A stretch of DNA of 9,280 nucleotides from an uncultured Candidatus Melainabacteria bacterium (GTDB lineage Bacteria; Cyanobacteriota; Vampirovibrionia; Gastranaerophilales; Gastranaerophilaceae), in assembly GCA_934747325.1 (NCBI GenBank), contig CAKVGW010000063.1, positions 1-9,280 on the forward strand, in the 5' to 3' direction. A program made the position numbers and the translations under genes. Below, piece after piece: positions 1-5,653 of this stretch (its first letter is position 1; every line of letters begins with the position of its first letter). A model generated the notes under the pieces. That model saw only the letters and a program-made list of their open reading frames with translations. It was not told the origin of the DNA and did no database searches.

Positions 1-51
1 AAATATTAATGATGTAAGTAATTTTTTCAAGTTCTTTCCTTTTTATCCTGT

Positions 52-94
52 TCCCCTCGCCCCTTGTGGGAGAGGGGGTAGGGGTGAGGGGTTT
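52..94. repeat. GC-rich palindromic repeat, solo copy
   Basis: A block of C-runs followed by G-runs (cccctcgcccc, then gagagggggtaggggtgagg) stands out from the AT-rich surroundings and can fold on itself. It is the same family as the two copies inside fliO (about 1655-1755): the right-hand copy there has the same order of a C-rich arm, a G-rich arm and ggggtgagg followed by gttt. It resembles the REP-like repeats found dispersed in many bacterial genomes. No reading frame is attributed to it. Confidence 0.65.
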
Positions 95-111
95 ATCCCT
101 CTTTAGTTATT

Positions 112-134
112 GTTGGGCTGAAAGCCCAACCTAC
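112..134 (-). repeat. REP-type hairpin with GTAG head
   Basis: A perfect 8-bp stem (gttgggct / agcccaac, loop gaa) is followed directly by ctac, so on the minus strand the hairpin is preceded by GTAG. A GTAG tetranucleotide beside a palindrome is the known layout of REP sequences mobilised by REP-associated tyrosine transposases. No transposase gene is present in this window. The hairpin at 181-202 has the same layout with a different stem. Confidence 0.55.
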
Positions 135-140
135 TTTTTT

Positions 141-295
141 AATTGAAAATGGATAATGGAAAATGGAAAATTATTTATATGGTGCAAAAAATTGCACCCT
201 ACAATTTCTTAATTAAAATACGTTCAATGTTGAACTATATAATTTTGAAAAATTATTTAAAACAATTTTCCATTTTCCACTTTCCATTGTCAATT
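141..295. repeat. Inverted-repeat (MITE-like) element, copy 1
   Basis: The left arm (141-172) and right arm (264-295) are 32-bp inverted repeats matching at 29 of 32 positions, both built from a tggaaaa/ttttcca theme. The interior holds the hairpin GGTGCAAAAAATTGCACC (181-198) followed by ctac, giving a GTAG head on the minus strand, and the string aaattatttaaaacaattttcc running into the right arm. A second copy with the same hairpin and the same right-hand part lies at 2124-2271. The element ends about 5 bp beyond the fliQ stop codon. It has no coding capacity, and a short plus-strand frame crossing it is not a gene. It looks like a small non-autonomous mobile element or a composite REP. Confidence 0.7.
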
Positions 296-300
296 ACCTT

Positions 301-789
301 TTACCTCCCCAGCATCTTATTAATTTCAACAAAATTTCCTTTTGGCATTGGTGCTTTTGGTGCAGTATCATATTTAATCTTTTGCGCCTTATCTATATAA
401 GGAACTTTGCCCGGGTTTTTCATAACTTCCTTAACCGTTGGCGCGTCTTTAAAGGAATCTTTCATTTCGCCTTCAAATGGAGTTGTATATTTGTAATAAT
501 CCGCAGGAAGTACAAACGCATCGTTTTTCGGGACAGAATTAAATGCTAATGACATGCCTTCTGTAAAAAAGTTTGTAAGCAGTTTGATAAATCCCATACC
601 GCCTATTACAATAACCAAAAATACAGCAAAGATTTTTGGTGCAGCGGCGATGGTTTGTTCTTGTACCTGTGTAACCGCCTGAATAATACCAACAACCAAA
701 CCTATTGCGGCTGCAGTCAGTACGCAAGGCATGGAGATTGAAAGCATTACCATAAAGCCTTTTGCAAGATATTCAGTTAGCATTTCCAT
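301..789 (-). CDS. fliQ: Flagellar export gate protein FliQ with long C-terminal extension
   Basis: FliQ is an inner-membrane component of the flagellar type III export gate, assembling with FliP and FliR into the helical export channel. Residues 1-85 match the usual whole length of the family (about 89): a first hydrophobic hairpin (about 12-38), the conserved Q-A-x-T-Q-x-x-E-x-T signature (37-46), then PKI and a second membrane segment (about 53-78). Residues 86-162 are an extra hydrophilic, proline- and lysine-rich tail with no membrane segment, absent from standard FliQ. The start is supported by GAGGA 7 nt upstream of the ATG. It follows fliP after 62 bp, and the next gene in the usual order, fliR, would lie beyond the left edge. 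Recognition of the core is secure; the role of the tail is unknown. Confidence 0.9.
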   Translation of the reverse strand: MEMLTEYLAKGFMVMLSISMPCVLTAAAIGLVVGIIQAVTQVQEQTIAAAPKIFAVFLVIVIGGMGFIKLLTNFFTEGMSLAFNSVPKNDAFVLPADYYKYTTPFEGEMKDSFKDAPTVKEVMKNPGKVPYIDKAQKIKYDTAPKAPMPKGNFVEINKMLGR

Positions 790-825
790 TTTTAGGTCCT
801 CACTCTAGTTATACTGTTTGAGTTA

Positions 826-847
826 TTTCCACTTTCCACTGTCAATT
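826..847. repeat. Fragment of inverted-repeat element arm
   Basis: This stretch of the fliP-fliQ gap matches the end of the right arm of the element at 141-295 (ttccactttcca.tgtcaatt, one mismatch over 21 bases). Only the arm is present, with no hairpin core. It is probably a remnant of an excised or decayed copy. Confidence 0.5.
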
Positions 848-851
848 TTTA

Positions 852-1490
852 TTAATTATAACTCTGCACCAATCCTTGTACAATCAGCGCCCAACCGTCA
901 ACCGCGATAAAGATAAGCAATTTGAACGGCAAAGAAATAATTGTAGGTGATAACATAAACATACCTAGTGCAAGAAGTATGTTTGCAACAACAAGGTCTA
1001 ATACGATAAACGGAACGAATACAATGAAGCCGATTTCAAATGCAGTTTTTAATTCGCTCAAAATATAAGCTGGTGCAACTTCCCAAATCGTAATATCTTC
1101 AGGCGATTTTGGCGGTGTTTTGTGTTTAAGTTCTACAAAAAACGCCAAATCGTTTTCCCTTGTTTGTTTCATCATAAATTCTTTTAAAGGCTTCGAGCCT
1201 TCATCAATTGTCGCAATTAAGTTTCCTGTTTTTTGATAAGGAATAGAACCTCTGTCGTACATTTGTTGAAAGACTCCGCCCATTGTGTAGAATGTTAAAA
1301 TCATACACAACCCAATTGTAACGATTGCAGGCGGTACTTGAACACCCATTGCTGTTTTTAAAAGAGAAAATACAATTGTAAATCTTAAAAAACAGGTCAT
1401 ACAGCAAAATACAAACGGTAAAAGTGAAAATAGCGACATTACCGTAAGCATTTGTAAAACAGGGTTCATATCTTTTATTACTGAATCCAT
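852..1490 (-). CDS. fliP: Flagellar export gate protein FliP
   Basis: FliP forms the core of the flagellar type III export channel in the inner membrane. Family hallmarks are visible: SLLPF near the first membrane segment (20-26), FLRFTIVFSLLKTAMG (34-49) followed by PP, the MMKQTRENDLAFF stretch (106-118), and the signature PAYILSELKTAFEIGF (140-155). The C-terminal hydrophobic hairpin contains ISLPFKLLIFIAVDGW (185-200). Hydrophobic segments lie at about 12-32, 53-75, 152-178 and 184-206. At 212 residues it is shorter than typical FliP (about 245) because it lacks a cleavable signal peptide, resembling SctR of injectisomes in length. The start codon overlaps the fliO stop (TAATG) and has AAAGGA 7 nt upstream, so the two genes are translationally coupled. 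The FliO partner supports a flagellar assignment. Confidence 0.95.
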   Translation of the reverse strand: MDSVIKDMNPVLQMLTVMSLFSLLPFVFCCMTCFLRFTIVFSLLKTAMGVQVPPAIVTIGLCMILTFYTMGGVFQQMYDRGSIPYQKTGNLIATIDEGSKPLKEFMMKQTRENDLAFFVELKHKTPPKSPEDITIWEVAPAYILSELKTAFEIGFIVFVPFIVLDLVVANILLALGMFMLSPTIISLPFKLLIFIAVDGWALIVQGLVQSYN

Positions 1491-2080
1491 TACTTCATCC
1501 TTTCAACTAAATTCCTCATAACTGATTTTCTGTTTACGTTTTTGGAATTTAGCATACTTGATTTAATTCCGATATCTGATTTATCCATAAAACTTGGTTT
1601 TGGAAGTTTTGACATGGTTTCTTGGAATGTCATTGGGGACTGAATTTCTTGAAAAGCCCCCTCCCTAACCTTCCCCCGAGGAGAGGGTACTTGTGCAAGA
1701 TTTGCCAAATCAGAGAACTCCCTCTCCTTAGAGGAGAGGGTTGGGGTGAGGTGTTTGCCCGTAAGGGACAAATCAGAAGAGACTTCACCCATACGGTCAT
1801 TACGTACTTCATAAGCCGCACCGCAATCTTCCGCCGTTTCCAATTTAGAAATCAGACTTGTTTTATCAACATCACCTGCAATCAAGAATTTTTCCCTACC
1901 TGTTGATACTATGTAGAGTGTTTTTCTTGGTGCAAGGTTCAATGTGTCAATTATTTTTAAATATTTAGATTTTCCGCCTGTAATTCCACCGGATGTTGCG
2001 TTTTTAAAAATCAAAAGTGCAACGACGATTACTCCGACCATTGCAAGCGTGTATACCATAAAATTTGCTAAATATCCCAT
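1490..2080 (-). CDS. fliO: Flagellar assembly protein FliO, with repeat-derived insertion
   Basis: FliO is a small membrane protein that helps assemble FliP rings in the flagellar export gate. A single N-terminal membrane segment (about residues 7-26) is followed by the typical short cytoplasmic domain, with LKIIDTLNLAPRKTLYIVS (41-59) and REKFLIAGDVDKTSLISKL (62-80). Beyond residue 85 the sequence is low in conservation. Residues about 109-142 (LTPTLSSKERE ... VPSPRGKVREG) are encoded by a GC-rich palindromic repeat pair, in frame. The start has AAAGGA about 10 nt upstream. The position directly before fliP, with overlapping stop and start, is the classic fliO-fliP-fliQ order. The identification rests on domain pattern plus order; FliO sequences diverge strongly. 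Confidence 0.87.
   Translation of the reverse strand: MGYLANFMVYTLAMVGVIVVALLIFKNATSGGITGGKSKYLKIIDTLNLAPRKTLYIVSTGREKFLIAGDVDKTSLISKLETAEDCGAAYEVRNDRMGEVSSDLSLTGKHLTPTLSSKEREFSDLANLAQVPSPRGKVREGAFQEIQSPMTFQETMSKLPKPSFMDKSDIGIKSSMLNSKNVNRKSVMRNLVERMK
1655..1755. repeat. Inverted pair of GC-rich palindromic repeats inside fliO
   Basis: Two copies of the repeat also seen near the left edge (52-94) lie head to head: 1655-1690 (ccccctccctaacc ... gaggagagggtac) and 1716-1755 (ctccctctcc, tta, gaggagaggg, ttggggtgagg). The right copy contains a perfect small palindrome, ctctcc-ttagaggagag. The pair is much richer in G and C than the surrounding gene. The fliO frame stays open through both copies. 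It is comparable in concept to palindromic elements known to insert in frame in genes of some bacteria. Confidence 0.75.
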
Positions 2081-2123
2081 TTATAATACGTCCTTTAAAA
2101 TTATCCTACTAATTTAACGTACT

Positions 2124-2271
2124 TATGGAAAATTGAAAGTTGAAAATTGAAAATTATTAATGGTGCAAAAAATTGCACCCTACATTTTTTAATATAATAT
2201 GTTCAATATTAAATTTAATATTGATAAATTATTTAAAACAATTTTCCATTTTCCATTTTCCATTTTCAATT
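2124..2271. repeat. Inverted-repeat (MITE-like) element, copy 2
   Basis: This is a second copy of the element at 141-295. The left arm (2124-2155) and right arm (2240-2271) are inverted, matching at about 26 of 32 positions. The core hairpin GGTGCAAAAAATTGCACC (2162-2179) is identical to copy 1 and is again followed by ctac. The interior diverges between hairpin and right arm except for gttcaat and aaattatttaaaaca. It fills most of the 232-bp gap between the C-ring gene and fliO, leaving no room for another gene. Confidence 0.7.
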
Positions 2272-2312
2272 AAACTCATTCCTTTTTTTATTTACCGATT
2301 TCTCGCTTAAAG

Positions 2313-2675
2313 TCAACCTTCTTGCTCGTCTTCCACTTCAAAATCGCTATAATCGAAATCATCGCCATTTTGAGCTTGTTCTTCTGCTTCAATTTCTGCC
2401 GGCTCTTCCGGTTCGCTTGAAGGTTCAGAAGAAGAATCGTTTACCTTTTCAATTCTTACGCCGAAACGGTCATTAATAATAACCAATTCGCCTGAAGCAA
2501 CTGATTTTCCGCCAACTTTCAAAGAAATCTTATTGTCATAAACAGAACACAAGTCAACAATCAAGCCTTCTTCAATGCTTTTCAGTTCGCCTAAAGTAAT
2601 TTTAACTTTGTCAAACTCTGCCGACATGTCAACCTGAATACTATCCCACAAATTAGTGTTTGTATTATCTTCCAT
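2313..2675 (-). CDS. Probable internal-start product: FliN/SctQ-C-like SpoA protein
   Basis: An in-frame ATG (Met248 of the larger protein) directly follows the Gly4 linker and is preceded by GGAGGAG with 7 nt between GGAGG and the ATG. This is a better ribosome site than that of any neighbouring gene, most of which use AAAGGA. Translation from here would give a 120-residue protein with the second SpoA domain and acidic tail, close to FliN in size and layout. In injectisomes, SctQ genes are known to make exactly such a C-terminal product by internal initiation, and it assembles with the full-length chain. No separate fliN is visible in the window. Production is inferred from sequence and not demonstrated. 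Confidence 0.55.
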   Translation of the reverse strand: MEDNTNTNLWDSIQVDMSAEFDKVKITLGELKSIEEGLIVDLCSVYDNKISLKVGGKSVASGELVIINDRFGVRIEKVNDSSSEPSSEPEEPAEIEAEEQAQNGDDFDYSDFEVEDEQEG

Positions 2676-3416
2676 ACCGCCTCCTCCGCTGGCATCATAA
2701 GGTTCTATTATATTAATGTTTGGTTTAACTTGAAATTTCTGAACAATATTGTTGCACACAAGTGTCATTTCAGATGAATTACTGTTTTCAAAAACAACAA
2801 TGTCGCCTACATCAAGTCTTTTTATATCTGCAACAGGGAAAGTTGTGCTTCCCAATATTAATTTCACATCAACTAAACTATTTGCAAAATCTCTATCTTC
2901 AAATCTAGGCTCAGTTTTTTCAATTTCTTGAGGTGAAAGAATATCTTTCGGTATAGAAATTATAAATTTTGCAGCCGAATCTGAAATTTCACTTTTTACA
3001 AAATAAGTAAGATGTAAAATTTCAGTGTATCTTCTATGCGGTTCAATTGTGAAATTTGGTGCAAGCGACTCATATAAAAAGTCGTTAAACGCTGTAATAA
3101 TTCTTGCTTCAAGCTCCGTAACTTCTGTTAAATCGAATCTGCGGTTATTTTTTCCAAGAACTTTATCAAGAATAACGTTAATTGCATCTTGCGAAATCCT
3201 TATATAAACGTCATTTTTAGAGTTTATTTTAACCTTGGTTACAAAAAATGTATCATTTTGGGAAAGTACATTCATGTTGGTGCTGATTGATGCGAGTTTG
3301 TAATCAAAGCCATCAAAAAAGAATTCACTGCTGCAGTTTTCTACAACCGGTGTGAAAACTGAATCAAACCATGCAAATTGCTTATATAATTCATCGAAGA
3401 ATACTGAGTTTATCAT
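2313..3416 (-). CDS. Tandem-SpoA flagellar C-ring protein (FliM/FliN fusion or SctQ-like)
   Basis: Probably forms the cytoplasmic C-ring (switch/sorting platform) of the flagellar motor. Residues 1-170 are a weakly conserved N-terminal domain with a FliM/SctQ-like stretch, LTEVTELEARIITAFNDFL (96-114). The first SpoA domain spans about 180-236 (LVDVKLILGSTTFPVADIKRL, then DVGDIVVF). A glycine linker (244-247) follows. The second, FliN-like SpoA domain spans about 258-325 (KVKITLGELKSIEEGLIVDL ... RFGVRIEKV). The last 40 residues are a strongly acidic Ser/Glu/Asp tail. Two SpoA domains in one chain is the SctQ pattern; flagellar FliM and FliN usually carry one each. No FliM-type N-terminal CheY-binding peptide (EIDxL-like) is seen. 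AGGA lies about 6 nt before the ATG. A strong internal start precedes the second SpoA domain. It lies upstream of fliO on the same strand. Gene symbol left open because FliM, FliY and SctQ are all plausible. Confidence 0.82.
   Translation of the reverse strand: MINSVFFDELYKQFAWFDSVFTPVVENCSSEFFFDGFDYKLASISTNMNVLSQNDTFFVTKVKINSKNDVYIRISQDAINVILDKVLGKNNRRFDLTEVTELEARIITAFNDFLYESLAPNFTIEPHRRYTEILHLTYFVKSEISDSAAKFIISIPKDILSPQEIEKTEPRFEDRDFANSLVDVKLILGSTTFPVADIKRLDVGDIVVFENSNSSEMTLVCNNIVQKFQVKPNINIIEPYDASGGGGMEDNTNTNLWDSIQVDMSAEFDKVKITLGELKSIEEGLIVDLCSVYDNKISLKVGGKSVASGELVIINDRFGVRIEKVNDSSSEPSSEPEEPAEIEAEEQAQNGDDFDYSDFEVEDEQEG
2676..2687 (-). promoter_or_regulatory. Internal Shine-Dalgarno encoded in the Gly linker
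   Basis: The codons for Gly-Gly-Gly-Gly (gga gga ggc ggt) create GGAGGAGG ahead of an ATG. The glycine linker thus doubles as a ribosome binding site for the FliN-like C-terminal product. Confidence 0.6.
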
Positions 3417-3431
3417 ACATATCCTGTTTGG

Positions 3432-3471
3432 AAGTCTTTAAGTCGTCAAGTCTTTAAATTGTTAAGTTCGT
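3432..3471. repeat. Five imperfect 8-bp tandem units
   Basis: The units read aagtcttt, aagtcgtc, aagtcttt, aaattgtt and aagttcgt in direct succession. They start 15 bp upstream of the C-ring gene start codon, inside its likely leader. The sequence does not code for a protein and may be a decayed microsatellite-like repeat or a binding array. Confidence 0.45.
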
Positions 3472-3681
3472 TATAAAGATTTTTATTTAAATGAACCTAA
3501 TATCTTAATGACTTATTTCCTTTCCTTACCACTTTCCCACGCTATCGTATCAAATTTCGGCACCCAAGACATCAACTGTTTAGAGGATTTTCAAAATTTG
3601 TTTGATGTATAGAATTCAGTATATAGTGTATGTTTTTGGAGGAAATCTTAACATTTGTAACAATCTCCACTATATAAAGGG
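3472..3681. other. Divergent intergenic region, no gene seen
   Basis: This is the left part of the roughly 355-bp gap between the divergent C-ring gene and fliD. No open frame with a ribosome site is convincing. A GGAGG at 3639-3643 is followed within about 20 nt by a stop and no usable start. No recognisable flagellar sigma-28 (TAAA ... GCCGATAA) promoter and no known riboswitch consensus was found on either strand. Several weak AT-rich -10-like boxes occur, but none has a paired -35 good enough to call for the minus-strand operon. Confidence 0.4.
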
Positions 3682-3710
3682 TTGAAAACCTCAAAAACAT
3701 GCTTTATAAT
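3682..3710 (+). promoter_or_regulatory. Sigma-70-type promoter of fliD
   Basis: TTGAAA (3682-3687) and a perfect TATAAT (3705-3710) are separated by 17 bp, the ideal layout for the housekeeping sigma factor. Transcription would begin near 3717, giving a leader of about 55 nt before the fliD ATG. A housekeeping rather than sigma-28 promoter is unusual for a late flagellar gene such as fliD. Confidence 0.75.
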
Positions 3711-3771
3711 AGGTATATACTAAGTATAACTATATACCAATTGACTAAGAAATAAAAAGGACTTTATTATC

Positions 3772-5517
3772 ATGGCATCAACAATATCGTTTAGCGGTTT
3801 GGCTTCAGGCTTAGATACTTCATCTTGGGTAGAAGCACTGGTTTCAGTAAAGCAACAAAAAGTTACAGCGTTACAAACGGATTTAAAAAGTAAACAAACA
3901 GTAAAAAATACTTTAAACGATACAAGAAGTAAATTTACTGCTTTGCGTTCTGCTATCGAAAAATTGACCGACGCAAAATTCGGCGGTGCAATGGATTTGT
4001 TTGCAAAAAATTCTGCAACATCTTCTGACACTGATATTTTCACTGCTACTGCTACTCCTGGTGCAACAAGACAAAATTATGATATAACAGTTCAGCAGCT
4101 TGCAACTTATACAAAAGCAACTTCTAAGAATGCTGCAAGTGCAGTTGCTGATGATAATACAAAATTAAAAAATCTTGGTATTTCAGACGGTACTTTAACA
4201 GCTTATGTTAATGGTCAAAAATATTCAGTAAATATAAGTGATGCAAATACTTTAGGTGATTTGAAAGCTAAATTAGCAGGCTTTGGTGTTAAAACAGATA
4301 TTGACAACAACGGTGTTTTAAGTTTTTCTGCTCAAAATGAAGGTGATACTATTCACATCGGTGCTACAACTGATAGTACGAATTTAACATCACTTATCGG
4401 CTTGACTCAACAAGAAGACGGAAGCTATAAATCAACAAATTCATTGTTTAAAGCTACTGTTGCTTCAAAATTGACTTCTGAAGATTCAGGATTTAATACT
4501 CAAATCAAAGAAGGTACATTCACAATTGGTGGTGCTACTTTTAAAATCACTGATAAAACAACTTTGTCATCTTTGATTTCTGAAATTAACAACAATGATG
4601 ATGCTCAAGCTTATGCATTTTGGGATGATGCGGCAGGAAAATTGTCAATTACATCTAAAAAAGAAGGTGCTTCATACGTTAATATTGAAGCGGGAACAAG
4701 TAATTTTACAGATGTAATGGGCTTTACAACTTCTGAATGGAATGATGACGGAACCGTTAAATCATCTAAAATGTACACTGATGCTCAAGAATTGGGAAAA
4801 AATGCTCAGTTTACAATTAACGGAACTAAAATGACATCAACATCTAATACTGTTACATCTGATATTTCAAGAATGGATGGCATTACGTTAACATTGAAAA
4901 AAGTAAGTACCGAAGAAAGCGGAACTTCAACACTAAAAGTAACTCAAGATACAAGCGGTTTGGTTGAAGCTGTTAAATCATTTGTGAGTGCATACAATGA
5001 AGTGCTTTCAAATGTTGATGAAGTTACTGCAAACGGTGCTGACCTTCACGGTGAAACTTCATTAACAAGTTTGAGAAACACAATCAGAAGCTATGCAACT
5101 GCTAAAAACACTTCAAACAACGGTGTTTATAATCTTCTTTCAGAAATCGGTATTTCAACAAGTTCTGCTGACGGTAACAACTTGAATGCTGATACAAATT
5201 CATTGACATTGGATGAAGACAAGCTTAAAAAAGCATTGGAAGAAAACCCTGAATCTGTAAAATCAATTTTGGCAGGTGAAGGTGGTGTTTTGACAATGAT
5301 GGAAGACGCAGTAGAACAAAGTTTAAAAGCAACATCAGGTTTCTTTGATGTAAAAACTTCTACTCTTGATTCTGACATCAAGAAAATGGAAACAAAAATT
5401 AAAAAACAAAATACGAATATTTCTACATACAAAGCTCAATTGGAAAAGAAATTTTCAGCTATGGAAACGACGATTGCTCAAATGCAACAAAATTATCAAT
5501 CATTCCTTTCTAAATAA
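3772..5517 (+). CDS. fliD: Flagellar hook-associated protein 2 (filament cap) FliD
   Basis: FliD forms the cap at the distal end of the flagellum and guides flagellin polymerisation; it is exported through the flagellar type III apparatus. The N-terminal FliD domain (about residues 5-112) has the hallmark SGLASGLDTSSWVEALVSV (8-26) and a helical coil region to about 65. Two flagellin hook IN-like repeats follow (about 139-190 and 248-315; TLTAYVNGQKYSVNI and TFTIGGATFKIT). The stretch AQFTINGTKMTSTSNTVTSD (345-364) with ITLTLKKVS leads into the C-terminal FliD domain (about 395-581), which ends in a long coiled coil (about 530-578) finishing QMQQNYQSFLSK. Length 581 is within the family range. 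AAAGGA lies 10 nt before the ATG. It is divergent from the export cluster, with its own promoter and terminator and no adjacent fliS or flagellin gene. Confidence 0.95.
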   Translation: MASTISFSGLASGLDTSSWVEALVSVKQQKVTALQTDLKSKQTVKNTLNDTRSKFTALRSAIEKLTDAKFGGAMDLFAKNSATSSDTDIFTATATPGATRQNYDITVQQLATYTKATSKNAASAVADDNTKLKNLGISDGTLTAYVNGQKYSVNISDANTLGDLKAKLAGFGVKTDIDNNGVLSFSAQNEGDTIHIGATTDSTNLTSLIGLTQQEDGSYKSTNSLFKATVASKLTSEDSGFNTQIKEGTFTIGGATFKITDKTTLSSLISEINNNDDAQAYAFWDDAAGKLSITSKKEGASYVNIEAGTSNFTDVMGFTTSEWNDDGTVKSSKMYTDAQELGKNAQFTINGTKMTSTSNTVTSDISRMDGITLTLKKVSTEESGTSTLKVTQDTSGLVEAVKSFVSAYNEVLSNVDEVTANGADLHGETSLTSLRNTIRSYATAKNTSNNGVYNLLSEIGISTSSADGNNLNADTNSLTLDEDKLKKALEENPESVKSILAGEGGVLTMMEDAVEQSLKATSGFFDVKTSTLDSDIKKMETKIKKQNTNISTYKAQLEKKFSAMETTIAQMQQNYQSFLSK

Positions 5518-5544
5518 AATAGAAAATTAACAAGATAAAAAGTG

Positions 5545-5584
5545 AAAATTGGGGGAACATATTTGGTGTTTCCTCAATTTTTAT
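5545..5584 (+). terminator. Intrinsic terminator of fliD
   Basis: A 15-bp stem (aaaattgggggaaca against tgtttcctcaatttt, two G-U pairs) with a 7-nt loop ends in a T-rich stretch about 28 nt after the fliD stop. It separates fliD from mraY. Confidence 0.75.
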
Positions 5585-5585
5585 A

Positions 5586-5614
5586 TGAACATTTCTTCTT
5601 GTTTGGTGTAAAAT
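5586..5614 (+). promoter_or_regulatory. Candidate promoter of mraY
   Basis: TGAACA (5586-5591) and TAAAAT (5609-5614) are 17 bp apart, just after the fliD terminator and about 40 bp before the mraY start. The -35 box matches the consensus at only four of six positions. The location between a terminator and a gene with a good ribosome site makes it plausible. Confidence 0.4.
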
Positions 5615-5653
5615 TAGTGATATTGAAGATTCCGAACCAGAGGAGAAATAATT

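Noticed and set aside
141..295. Possible CRISPR array from recurring ttttcca/tggaaaa units
   Set aside because: Units are short, contiguous and arranged as inverted arms, with no spacers of regular length.
143..400. Plus-strand open frame of 85 codons
   Set aside because: It runs through the inverted-repeat element and the 3' end of fliQ; its sequence is repeat-derived and it has no proper ribosome site.
1622..1906. Plus- and minus-strand frames within fliO containing PNLPPRRG- or LTPTLSS-like peptides
   Set aside because: These are translations of the palindromic repeat in other frames; the fliO frame explains the region.
852..3416. Reading the minus-strand cluster as a virulence injectisome
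   Set aside because: FliO has no injectisome counterpart and fliD lies next to the cluster, so a flagellum is better supported despite the SctQ-like C-ring protein.
3561..3660. Possible riboswitch or small RNA upstream of fliD
   Set aside because: No known aptamer consensus or stable stem seen, and it lies upstream of the strong fliD promoter.
3636..3660. GGAGG at 3639-3643 as start of a small gene
   Set aside because: No ATG, GTG or TTG in suitable spacing leads to a frame longer than a few codons.
3720..4043. Minus-strand frame opposite the start of fliD
   Set aside because: It overlaps the secure N-terminal domain of FliD and has no family resemblance.
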